This document shows, piece by piece, positions 16,834-25,026 of a stretch of DNA of 64,000 bases. This DNA comes from Sphingobacterium alkalisoli. GTDB taxonomy: Bacteria; Bacteroidota; Bacteroidia; Sphingobacteriales; Sphingobacteriaceae. The notes beneath the pieces are model-generated. The model was not told where the DNA came from. It searched no databases and was given only the letters and a program-made list of their open reading frames with translations. The translations under genes were made by a program, and so were the position numbers. The DNA lies in NCBI RefSeq assembly GCF_005049105.1, contig NZ_SUKA01000008.1, forward strand, positions 62,001 to 126,000, read 5' to 3'. Position 1 is the first letter of the stretch; every line of letters begins with the position of its first letter.

Positions 16834-18294
16834 TTAATAGCCAGGGTTTTGATTTTCTTGACCGATCGCCGGATTATTGTTGATTTCATTTTCCGGAATG
16901 GGGTATAGTAGCCGCTCGTCAATTAACGTTTTGCCGATTGCAGCAAACGCCTCTTTGGCTTTTGCTGTACGTTTCAAATCCCACCAACGGCGCCGCTCGA
17001 TCAAGAATTCATACGCCCGCTCCCGCATGACTGCATCGATGAAGGCTTCCTCTCCCATTCCTGCCGGATAGTCCACTGACGAAGCCACGCTTGGATTATA
17101 ACCATAAGCCCTTCGTTTGATCATATTCAACCGTTCCAATGCCAATGTGGAAGGGCCGCTCTCGGCACGGCAGGTAGCTTCAGCATAGAACAGTAAGGCT
17201 TCGGCATAGCGATAAATCGGCACGCTGTACGTCCGGAGCCCACTGTTATCCGTGACAAATTTTTTAAATAGCACCGGAGTGGTTGCAGGAAGGGATACCC
17301 ATTCGCCAGCTGCATTTTGGATTTCTGTATACAAGTTGAAGGGTTTACGTAAGTCGTTGTCATCCCATTCCTCGCCGATCATGGAGTTCGTATTGGGTAA
17401 CCAAGCAAAATATCCCGTGCTGCTGTAGTTATAAGGCAGGTTATTTCCCATGTGTAGGAAGTTGGTGATTTCCGATTGCGATATGTCTGAATGATGCACA
17501 GACATAATGTCCTCCGAACTCGTATTCGATGCAAAAATATCGTAGAAATCATCCGGCTCCTGTACAGACACCAGCGTATACTGCCCCGTTGTAATTACCT
17601 CTTCAGCTTTGGCTGCCGCAGCTTCCCAGTCACCAATAGTCAGGTATACGTGTGCCAACAACATCTTTGCCGCCGACTGCGAAGCTTGGCCGGTCTCCTG
17701 ACCAACGGTTGGGAGGAGATCTAATTCTGCAACCTCAGCGTCGGCAATGATCAGATCGTAAACTTCATTTTCCGGTCGACGTGGTGATTCCAAATCTGAT
17801 AAATCCGTACTCTCTGAGGTTTTGATCGGAACAGCACCCCAACCCCGCACCAACTCAAAGTAAGCAAGCGCGCGAAGAAAGTGAGCCTCTGCCAAAATCC
17901 GAGCACGTGCACTCTCGCTGATGTCGGTAATCGAGGGCACATTAGCTAAAACGGCGTTAGCACGATTAATGCTTTGGTACAACCTGAACCAATGGTTTGC
18001 TGTACGCCCTATATTCTGCTGGTCCAGCAATTGATCCATATTTGAAATGGGTGCTTGTGATCCTCGGCCCAGTAGCAGGTCGCTATGGAGTTCGGATAAG
18101 ATGAAATTATCGATGCCATAAAACTCTTTACCCACGGTACTATATGCACCATTCAATGCACCTTGCGCATCTGCTTCATTGCGGTAATAGTTGTTTCTCG
18201 ATACGAAATCCATCGGCACCTCTTCCAACATATCTTGGCAAGCAGTCAACCATACACCGATCCCCACAATCACTAATAAACCTATCTTTTTCAT
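16834..18294 (-). CDS. SusD/RagB family outer-membrane lipoprotein
   Basis: A 486-residue glycan-binding lipoprotein that forms the lid of a SusC transporter. The N-terminus has a signal peptide with lipobox LTAC (Cys about 19). Family features include the NNYYRNEADAQGALNGAYS opening, RALAYFELVRGWGAVP, the TPR-like helical core, and the C-terminal ERRRWWDLKRT and LYPIPENEINNNP segments. It is in the usual position directly downstream of susC, but the 145-base gap between them contains a large stem-loop. Ligand not inferable. Confidence 0.93.
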   Translation of the reverse strand: MKKIGLLVIVGIGVWLTACQDMLEEVPMDFVSRNNYYRNEADAQGALNGAYSTVGKEFYGIDNFILSELHSDLLLGRGSQAPISNMDQLLDQQNIGRTANHWFRLYQSINRANAVLANVPSITDISESARARILAEAHFLRALAYFELVRGWGAVPIKTSESTDLSDLESPRRPENEVYDLIIADAEVAELDLLPTVGQETGQASQSAAKMLLAHVYLTIGDWEAAAAKAEEVITTGQYTLVSVQEPDDFYDIFASNTSSEDIMSVHHSDISQSEITNFLHMGNNLPYNYSSTGYFAWLPNTNSMIGEEWDDNDLRKPFNLYTEIQNAAGEWVSLPATTPVLFKKFVTDNSGLRTYSVPIYRYAEALLFYAEATCRAESGPSTLALERLNMIKRRAYGYNPSVASSVDYPAGMGEEAFIDAVMRERAYEFLIERRRWWDLKRTAKAKEAFAAIGKTLIDERLLYPIPENEINNNPAIGQENQNPGY

Positions 18295-18318
18295 CTATTT
18301 TAATTTTTATTTAGTGGT

Positions 18319-18430
18319 GATGAAGCTGTCATGATTTTTCATAGCTATTTGCTACACAGGTGTTCAAGAGCTCGCAAGCTCGGTTTAATTCTGTCACTGT
18401 GTGATTTTTGCAAATCATGACGGTTTCATT
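18319..18430 (-). promoter_or_regulatory. Structured susC-susD intercistronic leader
   Basis: GATGAAGCTGTCATGATTT (18319-18337) and AAATCATGACGGTTTCATT (18412-18430) form a 19-bp outer stem with only wobble-type differences. Inside are ACACAG/CTGTGT arms and a GAGCT/AGCTC hairpin (plus-strand 18368-18381 region), so the whole 112 bases can fold as a multi-branched structure just upstream of the susD start. The same outer-stem sequence recurs in the leader of the GH16-like gene (23538-23594). It could set the susC:susD ratio, by processing or partial termination. Confidence 0.6.
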
Positions 18431-18439
18431 TTTTTTCAA

Positions 18440-21400
18440 TTAGAATGTTAACCTAAATCCCAACACATAGTTTTTGGCGTTTGGATAGCTGCTTTGATCG
18501 TGTCCCATTCGCAGCAGATTACCTATATTTCTATCTCTCGTATTTCGCGAGTCCTCACCTCGCGTATTGACCTCGGGATCCAAGCCAGTGTACTTTGTGA
18601 AGGTAAGTAGGTTAGTGCCCGATACGTAGATCCGCAACGCATTGCACCACACCATGCCCCAATTGGCCACCGGAAGATCATATCCGAGATTGACCGATTT
18701 CAAGCGGAGGTAACGGCCGTCTTCGATAAACCGGTCGGAAATATCAAAATTGGAAGCCGAACTGATTCTTGGATACTTGGCATTCGGATCTGGATCCTCC
18801 TCCGTCCAATAGTTGCCCATTAAGTCCTGAAATTGGTTACTTCCGCGTTGAAAGGAATTCAAATGTGTACCGTTTGTCGCGTTGAATACTTGATTACCCT
18901 GCACACCTTCCAGAAAAACAGTGAGATTCACTCCTTTGTAAGACACGGTGGAATTCAAACTATAGATCAAATCTGGCGTGGGATTACCTAGAATAACGCG
19001 ATCTTGCGCATTCACCGCTCCATCCCCGTTAACGTCCTTATACTTGATATATCCGTTCTCGTTCAATCCGTCTTCGAGGTAACCAAAAAGACTGCCCAGT
19101 GGCTCACCTTCACGTGCAATGTTCGTACTTGACCACACAGCGGCTAACCCAGCGCTGTAGATGTCGCTACCTCCCGCCAATGAAACCACTTCGTTTCGGT
19201 TGGATGACGCCATCGCCGCGAGATTCCATTTCCACTCCCCTGTTAAGACGTTAACATTTACACCAACTTCCATTCCTTGGTTGCTGATCTCGCCAATGTT
19301 CTGGAATATGGAACCGAAACCTACGGATGGCGGCAACGGTACAGATGCGAGCAGATCGGTCGTGTGTTTCCAATAATAATCCGCAGTTACATTCAAGCGG
19401 TTGTCCCAAATCGTGAGGTCGAATCCGATATCGGTCTGCTGGGTGGTTTCCCATTTTAAATCCCGATTTGAAATTCCCGATGGGCTGTACCCGATCACTA
19501 CTTCATTATTACCATAGATGGTACGCGCAATCCCCATCCGGTCGAGCGACTGGTATGGACTCAGCGCAGTGTTACCCGTTACGCCATAGCTTGCGCGGAC
19601 TTTTAAGTCATTGACGAAGCCGATGTCCCGCATAAAGGGTTCTTCGAACAGTCGCCAGGCGAAGGCACCAGAGGGGAACATCGCCCATCTATTGTTCGCT
19701 CCAAAGCGGGAGGAACCATCGGCCCGAATACTTGCCGTAAACAGGTACTTGTCTGCCAATGTATAGTTGACCCTTCCCAAATAGGAGGCCAAAGCCCATT
19801 CCGATATGCCCGAAGTTGGCGGATTGACTGTTTCCATGGCCGAAAGGTCAAAATTGCGGGTGGTATTGCCAGGCAGTCCACTTCCATCGATCCGGAAATC
19901 GCGATTTCGGTCCGTTTGATAGGTAAATCCACCCAATAGCGTCAGCCGGTGTATATCATTAAAGTTTTTGGAATACGTCAGTGTATTTTCATTCAAAAAA
20001 GAACTCCGGTAATAGGTTTGCTGACGGGCATAACCCCGATCTACCTCAAAGATAATGGGACGGAACTGATCCTCCAACGTATAGGCGTATTCCAAACCAA
20101 CCATCGTTCTGAACGTTAGATTTTCGCTAAGTTTTACATCCAGGCTGGCATTGCCGAGACCGGTATTACCGAGTGACTTTGTCTGGTCCTGCGCGAAAAT
20201 CATGGGGTTTTGCATATCCGAAGAGCCAAAGCTATAAGCCCGCTCGATTTGGGCGGGAAGCCCATCTTCGTCATATATAGATAGTGTAGGCGGTGCCGAT
20301 GCAGCCGCAGATAATATAGAGCCACCGCCCCTAAAGCCATTGTTTACCGGAATGGCCAGCTGCTGTCTCCGTGAAAGGTTTAGATTCACATTCAACCGCA
20401 ACCAGTCTTTCACGTCGTGTCCAAGATTTAACCGTACCGAACCTCGTTTCACTCCGGTATTGATCAAAATACCTTCTTGATCATAATAGTTTCCAGATAG
20501 CGAGTATTGCGTCTTTTCCGATGCGCCCGAAAAAGTAAGGGTATGGTCTTGGATATGCGCCGTGCGCAACACGGCATCCTGCCAATCGGTGCCCGGATCC
20601 TGCACTTCATCAAGATCGAAATACGGATCCTGCCCTCCATTTCTCAACCATTCATTGGCGATGATGGCATAGTCGCGGGCGTTCAACAAATCATATTTTT
20701 TTGTCGCCTCCTGTAAACCATAGAAGCTGTTCAGCTCTACACGGCTGGGCGTTCCTTTTTTTCCTTTTTTTGAAGTGATGATCACTACACCATTGGCTCC
20801 GCGAGCCCCATATATTGCCGTGGCGGAAGCATCTTTCAAAATATCAATGGATTCGATATCCGCTGGATTGAGAAAATTCAAGTCGCCGGTTAGCGGGAAT
20901 CCATCTACAACATACAATGGTTGGTTGTCGCCAATCATCGAATTTCCACCCCGGACACGAACTTCTATCCGCCCACCCGGCTGCCCCGAATTCTGTGTCA
21001 CCTGCACACCCGTGGCACGTCCTTTTAACGCTTGCTCCATGTTATAAACTGGTACGGCCTGCAGATCTTCCGATTTGATTTGTGCTACGGATCCCGTAAG
21101 GTCGGACTTGCGAATGGTACCATATCCCACAACAACCACTTCTTCCAGATCGCTCACTACGGCTTGCATCGTCACATCAAGACGACGACTTATTCCGTTG
21201 AAATCGCGGTGTTCCTGCGGTTTATATCCCACTATAGTAAAAACTAAAGACCCCTGATTTGGAACCGCAACACTGTACCCTCCCCTTTCATCTGTCGTGA
21301 CAGCGGTGGACGTACCCTTCACGGTCACCGATACGCCTACCAGGGGCTTACCTCGATCATCCACGACGTGGCCCGACACCATCTCCTGCGGCTGGTTTTC

Positions 21401-21718
21401 ATCAGAAATCGACGACAAGGTTTTCTTCCTCGATACCAGCACCCTTTTTCCACGGATTTGGTAGGTAAGCGGCTGGTCGGTAAAACAATACTGCAAGATC
21501 TCAACTAACGGAGCTTGATTAAAACTCAGGCTCACTGGACGAGTGTCCTTCAAATCATCGGTCAGGTAAAGAAAATGATAGCCTGTCTGCTTGCGCAATT
21601 CAGCAAAAACCGTTTTCAACGGAATTTGCTTAGCTGTAATACTCACTTTCTGGGCATACACCTCAGCTCCGGCGCGGACAGTGGTCATCAGTACGATAGC
21701 GAATATGATTTTAGTCAT
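18440..21718 (-). CDS. SusC/RagA TonB-dependent transporter with STN signalling domain
   Basis: A 1092-residue outer-membrane transporter. The ATG at 21718 is chosen because it starts the signal peptide (MTKIIFAIVLMTTVRAGAEV); the frame extends 36 codons upstream through a non-signal sequence. Domains in order: signal peptide, STN/secretin-N domain (about 30-90, IPLKTVFAELRKQTGYHFLYL), carboxypeptidase-D-like domain (about 112-190), TonB plug (GYGTIRKSDLTGSV, PLYVVDGFP), and a 22-strand barrel ending in YVLGFRLTF. The STN domain is the element that contacts FecR-type anti-sigma factors, and exactly such a gene lies upstream. The transporter therefore probably both imports and senses its ligand. 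Confidence 0.95.
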   Translation of the reverse strand: MTKIIFAIVLMTTVRAGAEVYAQKVSITAKQIPLKTVFAELRKQTGYHFLYLTDDLKDTRPVSLSFNQAPLVEILQYCFTDQPLTYQIRGKRVLVSRKKTLSSISDENQPQEMVSGHVVDDRGKPLVGVSVTVKGTSTAVTTDERGGYSVAVPNQGSLVFTIVGYKPQEHRDFNGISRRLDVTMQAVVSDLEEVVVVGYGTIRKSDLTGSVAQIKSEDLQAVPVYNMEQALKGRATGVQVTQNSGQPGGRIEVRVRGGNSMIGDNQPLYVVDGFPLTGDLNFLNPADIESIDILKDASATAIYGARGANGVVIITSKKGKKGTPSRVELNSFYGLQEATKKYDLLNARDYAIIANEWLRNGGQDPYFDLDEVQDPGTDWQDAVLRTAHIQDHTLTFSGASEKTQYSLSGNYYDQEGILINTGVKRGSVRLNLGHDVKDWLRLNVNLNLSRRQQLAIPVNNGFRGGGSILSAAASAPPTLSIYDEDGLPAQIERAYSFGSSDMQNPMIFAQDQTKSLGNTGLGNASLDVKLSENLTFRTMVGLEYAYTLEDQFRPIIFEVDRGYARQQTYYRSSFLNENTLTYSKNFNDIHRLTLLGGFTYQTDRNRDFRIDGSGLPGNTTRNFDLSAMETVNPPTSGISEWALASYLGRVNYTLADKYLFTASIRADGSSRFGANNRWAMFPSGAFAWRLFEEPFMRDIGFVNDLKVRASYGVTGNTALSPYQSLDRMGIARTIYGNNEVVIGYSPSGISNRDLKWETTQQTDIGFDLTIWDNRLNVTADYYWKHTTDLLASVPLPPSVGFGSIFQNIGEISNQGMEVGVNVNVLTGEWKWNLAAMASSNRNEVVSLAGGSDIYSAGLAAVWSSTNIAREGEPLGSLFGYLEDGLNENGYIKYKDVNGDGAVNAQDRVILGNPTPDLIYSLNSTVSYKGVNLTVFLEGVQGNQVFNATNGTHLNSFQRGSNQFQDLMGNYWTEEDPDPNAKYPRISSASNFDISDRFIEDGRYLRLKSVNLGYDLPVANWGMVWCNALRIYVSGTNLLTFTKYTGLDPEVNTRGEDSRNTRDRNIGNLLRMGHDQSSYPNAKNYVLGFRLTF

Positions 21719-21769
21719 AATCAAAAGCTTAATGAGGTCGCGATAATACGTCGCGGGTTTATAAGTTCT

Positions 21770-21800
21770 GTGCGTTTTGCAATTTTTGCAAATTCCGCAC
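21770..21800. promoter_or_regulatory. Inverted repeat in the susC 5' region
   Basis: GTGCG and CGCAC flank a nested TTTGCAA/TTGCAAA pair, giving a hairpin of about 12 bp with an internal loop. It lies between the conserved block at 21841 and the susC start. Being symmetric it could act as RNA on the minus strand or as a protein site. Confidence 0.45.
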
Positions 21801-21835
21801 GTTATTGCAATACAAATTGCATACATTTGTTATAC

Positions 21836-21972
21836 AGGTTAAATGATTATTCTGTTAAATCTATCATTGTCAACTGCCAATTATATATTGTCAATTGATC
21901 ATTGGATTAGCCTGTTTGCGGCATAAATTACCGCGCCATCCGGAAGTGTTAGCCGCACTTCCGGCTTTTTTT
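21836..21972 (+). ncRNA. Candidate antisense small RNA upstream of susC (copy A)
   Basis: A TACATTTG box (21822-21829, TAnnTTTG) on the plus strand precedes a region that ends in a clear intrinsic terminator: stem CCGGAAGTG/CACTTCCGG (21940-21948/21956-21964), loop TTAGCCG, then seven T (21966-21972). The predicted ~135-nt RNA runs opposite to susC. A homologous unit lies before the GH16-like gene at 23617-23744. Between copies the stem has one compensatory change (G-C to A-T) and the loop is identical. Bacteroides carry cis-antisense RNAs of the DonS type at this position in PULs; this resembles them in layout, not shown in sequence. Confidence 0.5.
21841..21872 (-). promoter_or_regulatory. 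Conserved 32-bp block upstream of susC (candidate ECF promoter)
   Basis: The minus strand reads TGACAATGATA then one variable base then ATTTAACAGAATAATCATTT. The same block, with one difference, is at 23622-23653 before the GH16-like gene. The distance to the start codon is similar in both cases (about 123 and 111 bases). That conservation and spacing fit a shared promoter for the locus-encoded ECF sigma factor. It is also the 5' part of the candidate antisense RNA unit, so the two readings compete. Confidence 0.5.
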
Positions 21973-22101
21973 GGGCTTATGCCCTCACAGGGAATCCATT
22001 ATTGGGGATCTATTCAAGTCTCCATATTTACACCTCCTTCATTTGTGTTCAATTTTGATATTTCCGACTTCCGTCGGGTCGCATTCAATTATAGCTCCTA
22101 A

Positions 22102-23511
22102 TTACTGTACGTACCATCCGGAACCGGGAGCATAATACTGTAGACCATACCATAGTAGATCCGAAGTTCCTTCGTTATAGGGGTTTCCAGCATCTATCTT
22201 CACGGCCACATTTATTATAGGGTAGAAAGCCCAATCTGTATTGCCATCAGCCCTATCAAGCATATTTCTATGCTGCAAGGTCTCTTTGCCATCAACGAAA
22301 TGCGTAATCCAGTCATCTTCAATAATACAGGCGTAATCGTGGGGCTCAGCATTCAGATCTATGTCCAGTTCGAAACCGGGGACACGGTCCAATTCACTTT
22401 TCAGACCATTTACCATATCCCGCACATTAGAGCCATGCACACCGATATGTTGCGCAGAACTTGTCGAGCGCGGTGTGTAGGCTGCGCCATAAGCTCCATT
22501 GAAGCTCTCGAAGAAGTCGATCTCCGGCGGCCACTGGCTAGCACCCGTACTGAGCACACTCCCTACCGCCCAAAAAGCAGACCAGGCTCCGCGACGGCTA
22601 GGGGTCTGTATCTGCGCGCGATAAATACCACGGCGATACTTCCATTCATCTAATTTCGAACCTTGCAATACAGACGCCTGAAAGGGAAATGTTTTGCCGC
22701 TAAAGACAACGGGCTCTTCAAACTTCACCGTATGCAGCCGAACGAATGGTCGTCCTTCGCTGTCCACCTCACGGGTCTGAGGGTTCACCGCATGGTCCGG
22801 AAACGCTTCTACGTTTGTGTACAGGCCAGTCTCACCGTTGCTAGCCTGAGAATAACCATGAGATAGGCGGGAGCGCCATACTGGGTTGCCGTCGGCATCG
22901 AAACCGCTATCCGACCATTCAATGGCGCCCATATCCAAATCCATGGATGGGGTTACCCCATCCGCGTGCAATACAAGGGGATCACGGTGGAAGGGCATTT
23001 CGGCCGGAAGTTCATTGACTGCGCCCTCCTGAATCTGGAAAAAACAAGCAACAGGACCGGCTGTCCCTTCGCCGGGAAAAGTTATCTTGAATTGATCGCC
23101 AGGGGTGTGCCTCGGATTGATAATATCAACCGTAATCCAAAGGTCAGCATCGTCACCTGGACGCCAATATTGATATTTGAAAGGAGTGGATATGTCTCGA
23201 TTGACATTGAATCCTTTTGCTCCGCCGGTACTTGTATTAACCTGTACATAAGCAGTGCTCATAATCGCACCGGCTAGTGTCAACCGGACGTGAGCCTTGG
23301 TCGCGCCTGGAGGGATGCCAATTGGTTCTTCCAACGTGGTCATTGGATCAAGATCAATACCGTTGATTGACAAGCGTCGATCCGCTATTACAGGTATATC
23401 CTCCAACGGAATCTCCGGATTTGGATTCACAATATGCTCGCTACAACTTACCATCGAGCTGATCACCAACACCGTGATAACCAACCCGATATTATGCCTA
23501 TTTTTTTTCAT
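22102..23511 (-). CDS. GH16-like glycoside hydrolase lipoprotein
   Basis: A 469-residue lipoprotein: the signal peptide ends in a lipobox-like VSC (Cys about 23). Residues about 25-180 form an N-terminal beta-sandwich-like region. The C-terminal ~290 residues resemble a GH16 (laminarinase/agarase-type) domain. The catalytic motif EIDFFE is at 330-335, so Glu330 would be nucleophile and Glu335 acid/base, and GAWSAFWAVG precedes it as in the family. It probably cleaves a beta-linked glucan or galactan at the cell surface and supplies ligands to the neighbouring SusCD. Overall similarity to characterised GH16 enzymes is limited outside the motif region. Confidence 0.75.
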   Translation of the reverse strand: MKKNRHNIGLVITVLVISSMVSCSEHIVNPNPEIPLEDIPVIADRRLSINGIDLDPMTTLEEPIGIPPGATKAHVRLTLAGAIMSTAYVQVNTSTGGAKGFNVNRDISTPFKYQYWRPGDDADLWITVDIINPRHTPGDQFKITFPGEGTAGPVACFFQIQEGAVNELPAEMPFHRDPLVLHADGVTPSMDLDMGAIEWSDSGFDADGNPVWRSRLSHGYSQASNGETGLYTNVEAFPDHAVNPQTREVDSEGRPFVRLHTVKFEEPVVFSGKTFPFQASVLQGSKLDEWKYRRGIYRAQIQTPSRRGAWSAFWAVGSVLSTGASQWPPEIDFFESFNGAYGAAYTPRSTSSAQHIGVHGSNVRDMVNGLKSELDRVPGFELDIDLNAEPHDYACIIEDDWITHFVDGKETLQHRNMLDRADGNTDWAFYPIINVAVKIDAGNPYNEGTSDLLWYGLQYYAPGSGWYVQ

Positions 23512-23537
23512 CTGGATATAATTTGTTTTTTAACTGC

Positions 23538-23594
23538 GATGAAGCTATCAGATTTATTCATTTCCCACGTGAAAGAATAAATCATGATGGTTTC
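23538..23594 (-). promoter_or_regulatory. Leader stem-loop of the GH16-like gene
   Basis: GATGAAGCTATCAGATTTAT followed by TC (from 23538) pairs with GAATAAATCATGATGGTTTC (23575-23594) over about 19 bp with one bulge and two wobble pairs. The loop contains TTTC/GAAA. It ends about 27 bases before the start codon. Its arms match the outer stem in the susC-susD gap (18319-18430), so it is a repeated regulatory structure of this locus. Confidence 0.6.
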
Positions 23595-23616
23595 GTAGCA
23601 ATAACTATTACAGTTC

Positions 23617-23744
23617 TTATAAAATGATTATTCTGTTAAATTTATCATTGTCAGTTGCACGTATCAACTAACCATTGGATTAGCCTTTTTGCAGCACCAT
23701 GTCCGCTCTGGCCGAAAGCGTTAGCCGCACTTTCGGTTTTTTTT
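23617..23744 (+). ncRNA. Candidate antisense small RNA upstream of the GH16-like gene (copy B)
   Basis: Homologous to copy A at 21836-21972. Shared pieces in order are the 32-bp block (23622-23653), CCATTGGATTAGCCT (from 23672) and a terminator with stem CCGAAAGCG/CACTTTCGG (23712-23720/23728-23736), loop TTAGCCG and eight T (23737-23744). Compared with copy A the stem has one compensatory pair and one C-A mismatch. The promoter for this copy is less clear (TACAGTTC at 23609-23616). It points away from the GH16-like gene. Confidence 0.45.
23622..23653 (-). promoter_or_regulatory. Conserved 32-bp block upstream of the GH16-like gene (candidate ECF promoter)
   Basis: Second copy of the block described at 21841-21872; only one base differs across 32. 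It lies 111 bases before the GH16-like start. Having two copies in front of the two transcription units downstream of sigma and anti-sigma genes supports a common regulator. Confidence 0.5.
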
Positions 23745-23768
23745 GCTAATCTGGGGTAAAGATTCAGG

Positions 23769-24905
23769 TTACCATATCATCCTAACCTCCTTTCCGTTAC
23801 GTTCAAATTTAACCTTGCCGACCAATTCCAAGTCGGCCAACAGTTCATCGATTCCTGCGGTGATCGGAAAACTTCCTCCGAAGCGCTTTTTAGGGACATT
23901 CGCTTCGATGACTATCCGTACATCATACCACCTCGACACACTACGCATGACCGAAATCACATCCATATCATCAAACAAAAAGTAGCCGTTTTTCCAAGCC
24001 ATCGCCTGCTCCAAGTTGCTCTGTCTCCTCATGAGGTTCCCATCTGCCGAGGAAACGGCCTCAAAACCTGGAGTCAACGAAAGCGTCTTGCCTTGATGGT
24101 GCACATCTACACCGCCTTCCAATAGCGTGGTACGCACCTCATTATCTGAAGCATATGCAGAGACCGTGAAATGCGTACCCGTCACCATGATTTCCCGGCC
24201 TTGCGCCATCACCTTGAACGGCTTTGATCGGTCGGGCATTACTTCAAAATAGGCCTCCCCATCTAATATTACCTTACGCTCACTCTCCGTAAATGCTACA
24301 GGATAAGTCAGCGTTGTTGCTGTATTCATCCATACATTTGTTCCGTCGGGTAAGACCAGCTTAAATTGCTTACCATTGGGAACATGGAGGGTGTTTTGTG
24401 CTGGCGCCTCCAACGCAATCTCCGACTTGGAATCCGATGGGTTCTCGTAAACCAGCTCGCCGTCAAGTTTCCTGATATCGACACCTCCACTATGTCTCAC
24501 CAGTCCGTGTTGTAAGCCATCTAACCCAACTACCGAACCGTCGGCCAACGTGAGCCGGACACCATCGGACGGATAAGAAGCTGTTTCTGAAATTACTAAA
24601 GATTTTTCCTTAACGTCTTTCTTCCCACCGACAGACCAGAGCAGTCCAAAAACTGCTAGTAAAGAAGCTGCAACACCCCCATACCATAACCTCATAGACC
24701 GGGAAGGCTTGCTTGCATAACGCCGCTTATCAATCGCTTGCCTAATCCGAATCCCCATTAACACTCTAGCCTCTTCACTTTCCCACGACCAATTATCAAC
24801 AATGGGATCACGAAGAACCATTTCTTCCAGAAAGCGCTTTTCCGCTTTGGTACACGTGCCATCGGCATACCGATGCAATAATTTTCGAAATTCTTCTCGC
24901 TGCAT
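23769..24905 (-). CDS. FecR family anti-sigma factor
   Basis: A 378-residue inner-membrane protein. The N-terminal cytoplasmic part (about 1-65, EEFRKLLHRYADGTCTKAE) would hold the sigma factor. One membrane segment lies at about 70-92 (LWYGGVAASLLAVFGLLWSV). The periplasmic part holds the FecR domain (LVLPDGTNVWMNTATTLTYP, GEAYFEV) and a DUF4974 C-terminus (MDVISVMRSVSRWYDV) that contacts the STN domain of the transporter. It lies 121 bases after the sigma gene and upstream of the STN-carrying SusC, so all three parts of the signalling chain are encoded together. Confidence 0.94.
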   Translation of the reverse strand: MQREEFRKLLHRYADGTCTKAEKRFLEEMVLRDPIVDNWSWESEEARVLMGIRIRQAIDKRRYASKPSRSMRLWYGGVAASLLAVFGLLWSVGGKKDVKEKSLVISETASYPSDGVRLTLADGSVVGLDGLQHGLVRHSGGVDIRKLDGELVYENPSDSKSEIALEAPAQNTLHVPNGKQFKLVLPDGTNVWMNTATTLTYPVAFTESERKVILDGEAYFEVMPDRSKPFKVMAQGREIMVTGTHFTVSAYASDNEVRTTLLEGGVDVHHQGKTLSLTPGFEAVSSADGNLMRRQSNLEQAMAWKNGYFLFDDMDVISVMRSVSRWYDVRIVIEANVPKKRFGGSFPITAGIDELLADLELVGKVKFERNGKEVRMIW

Positions 24906-25026
24906 GTAAGTTTATAATAGTCCCAGTTTATAATGGTCCCTTTATTGAAAGAGTGCAACGACGTGACCAAGGGGGTACATCTCGAATAAAATATTCGATA
25001 AACAACTGATAATCAGAATAAAAAAA

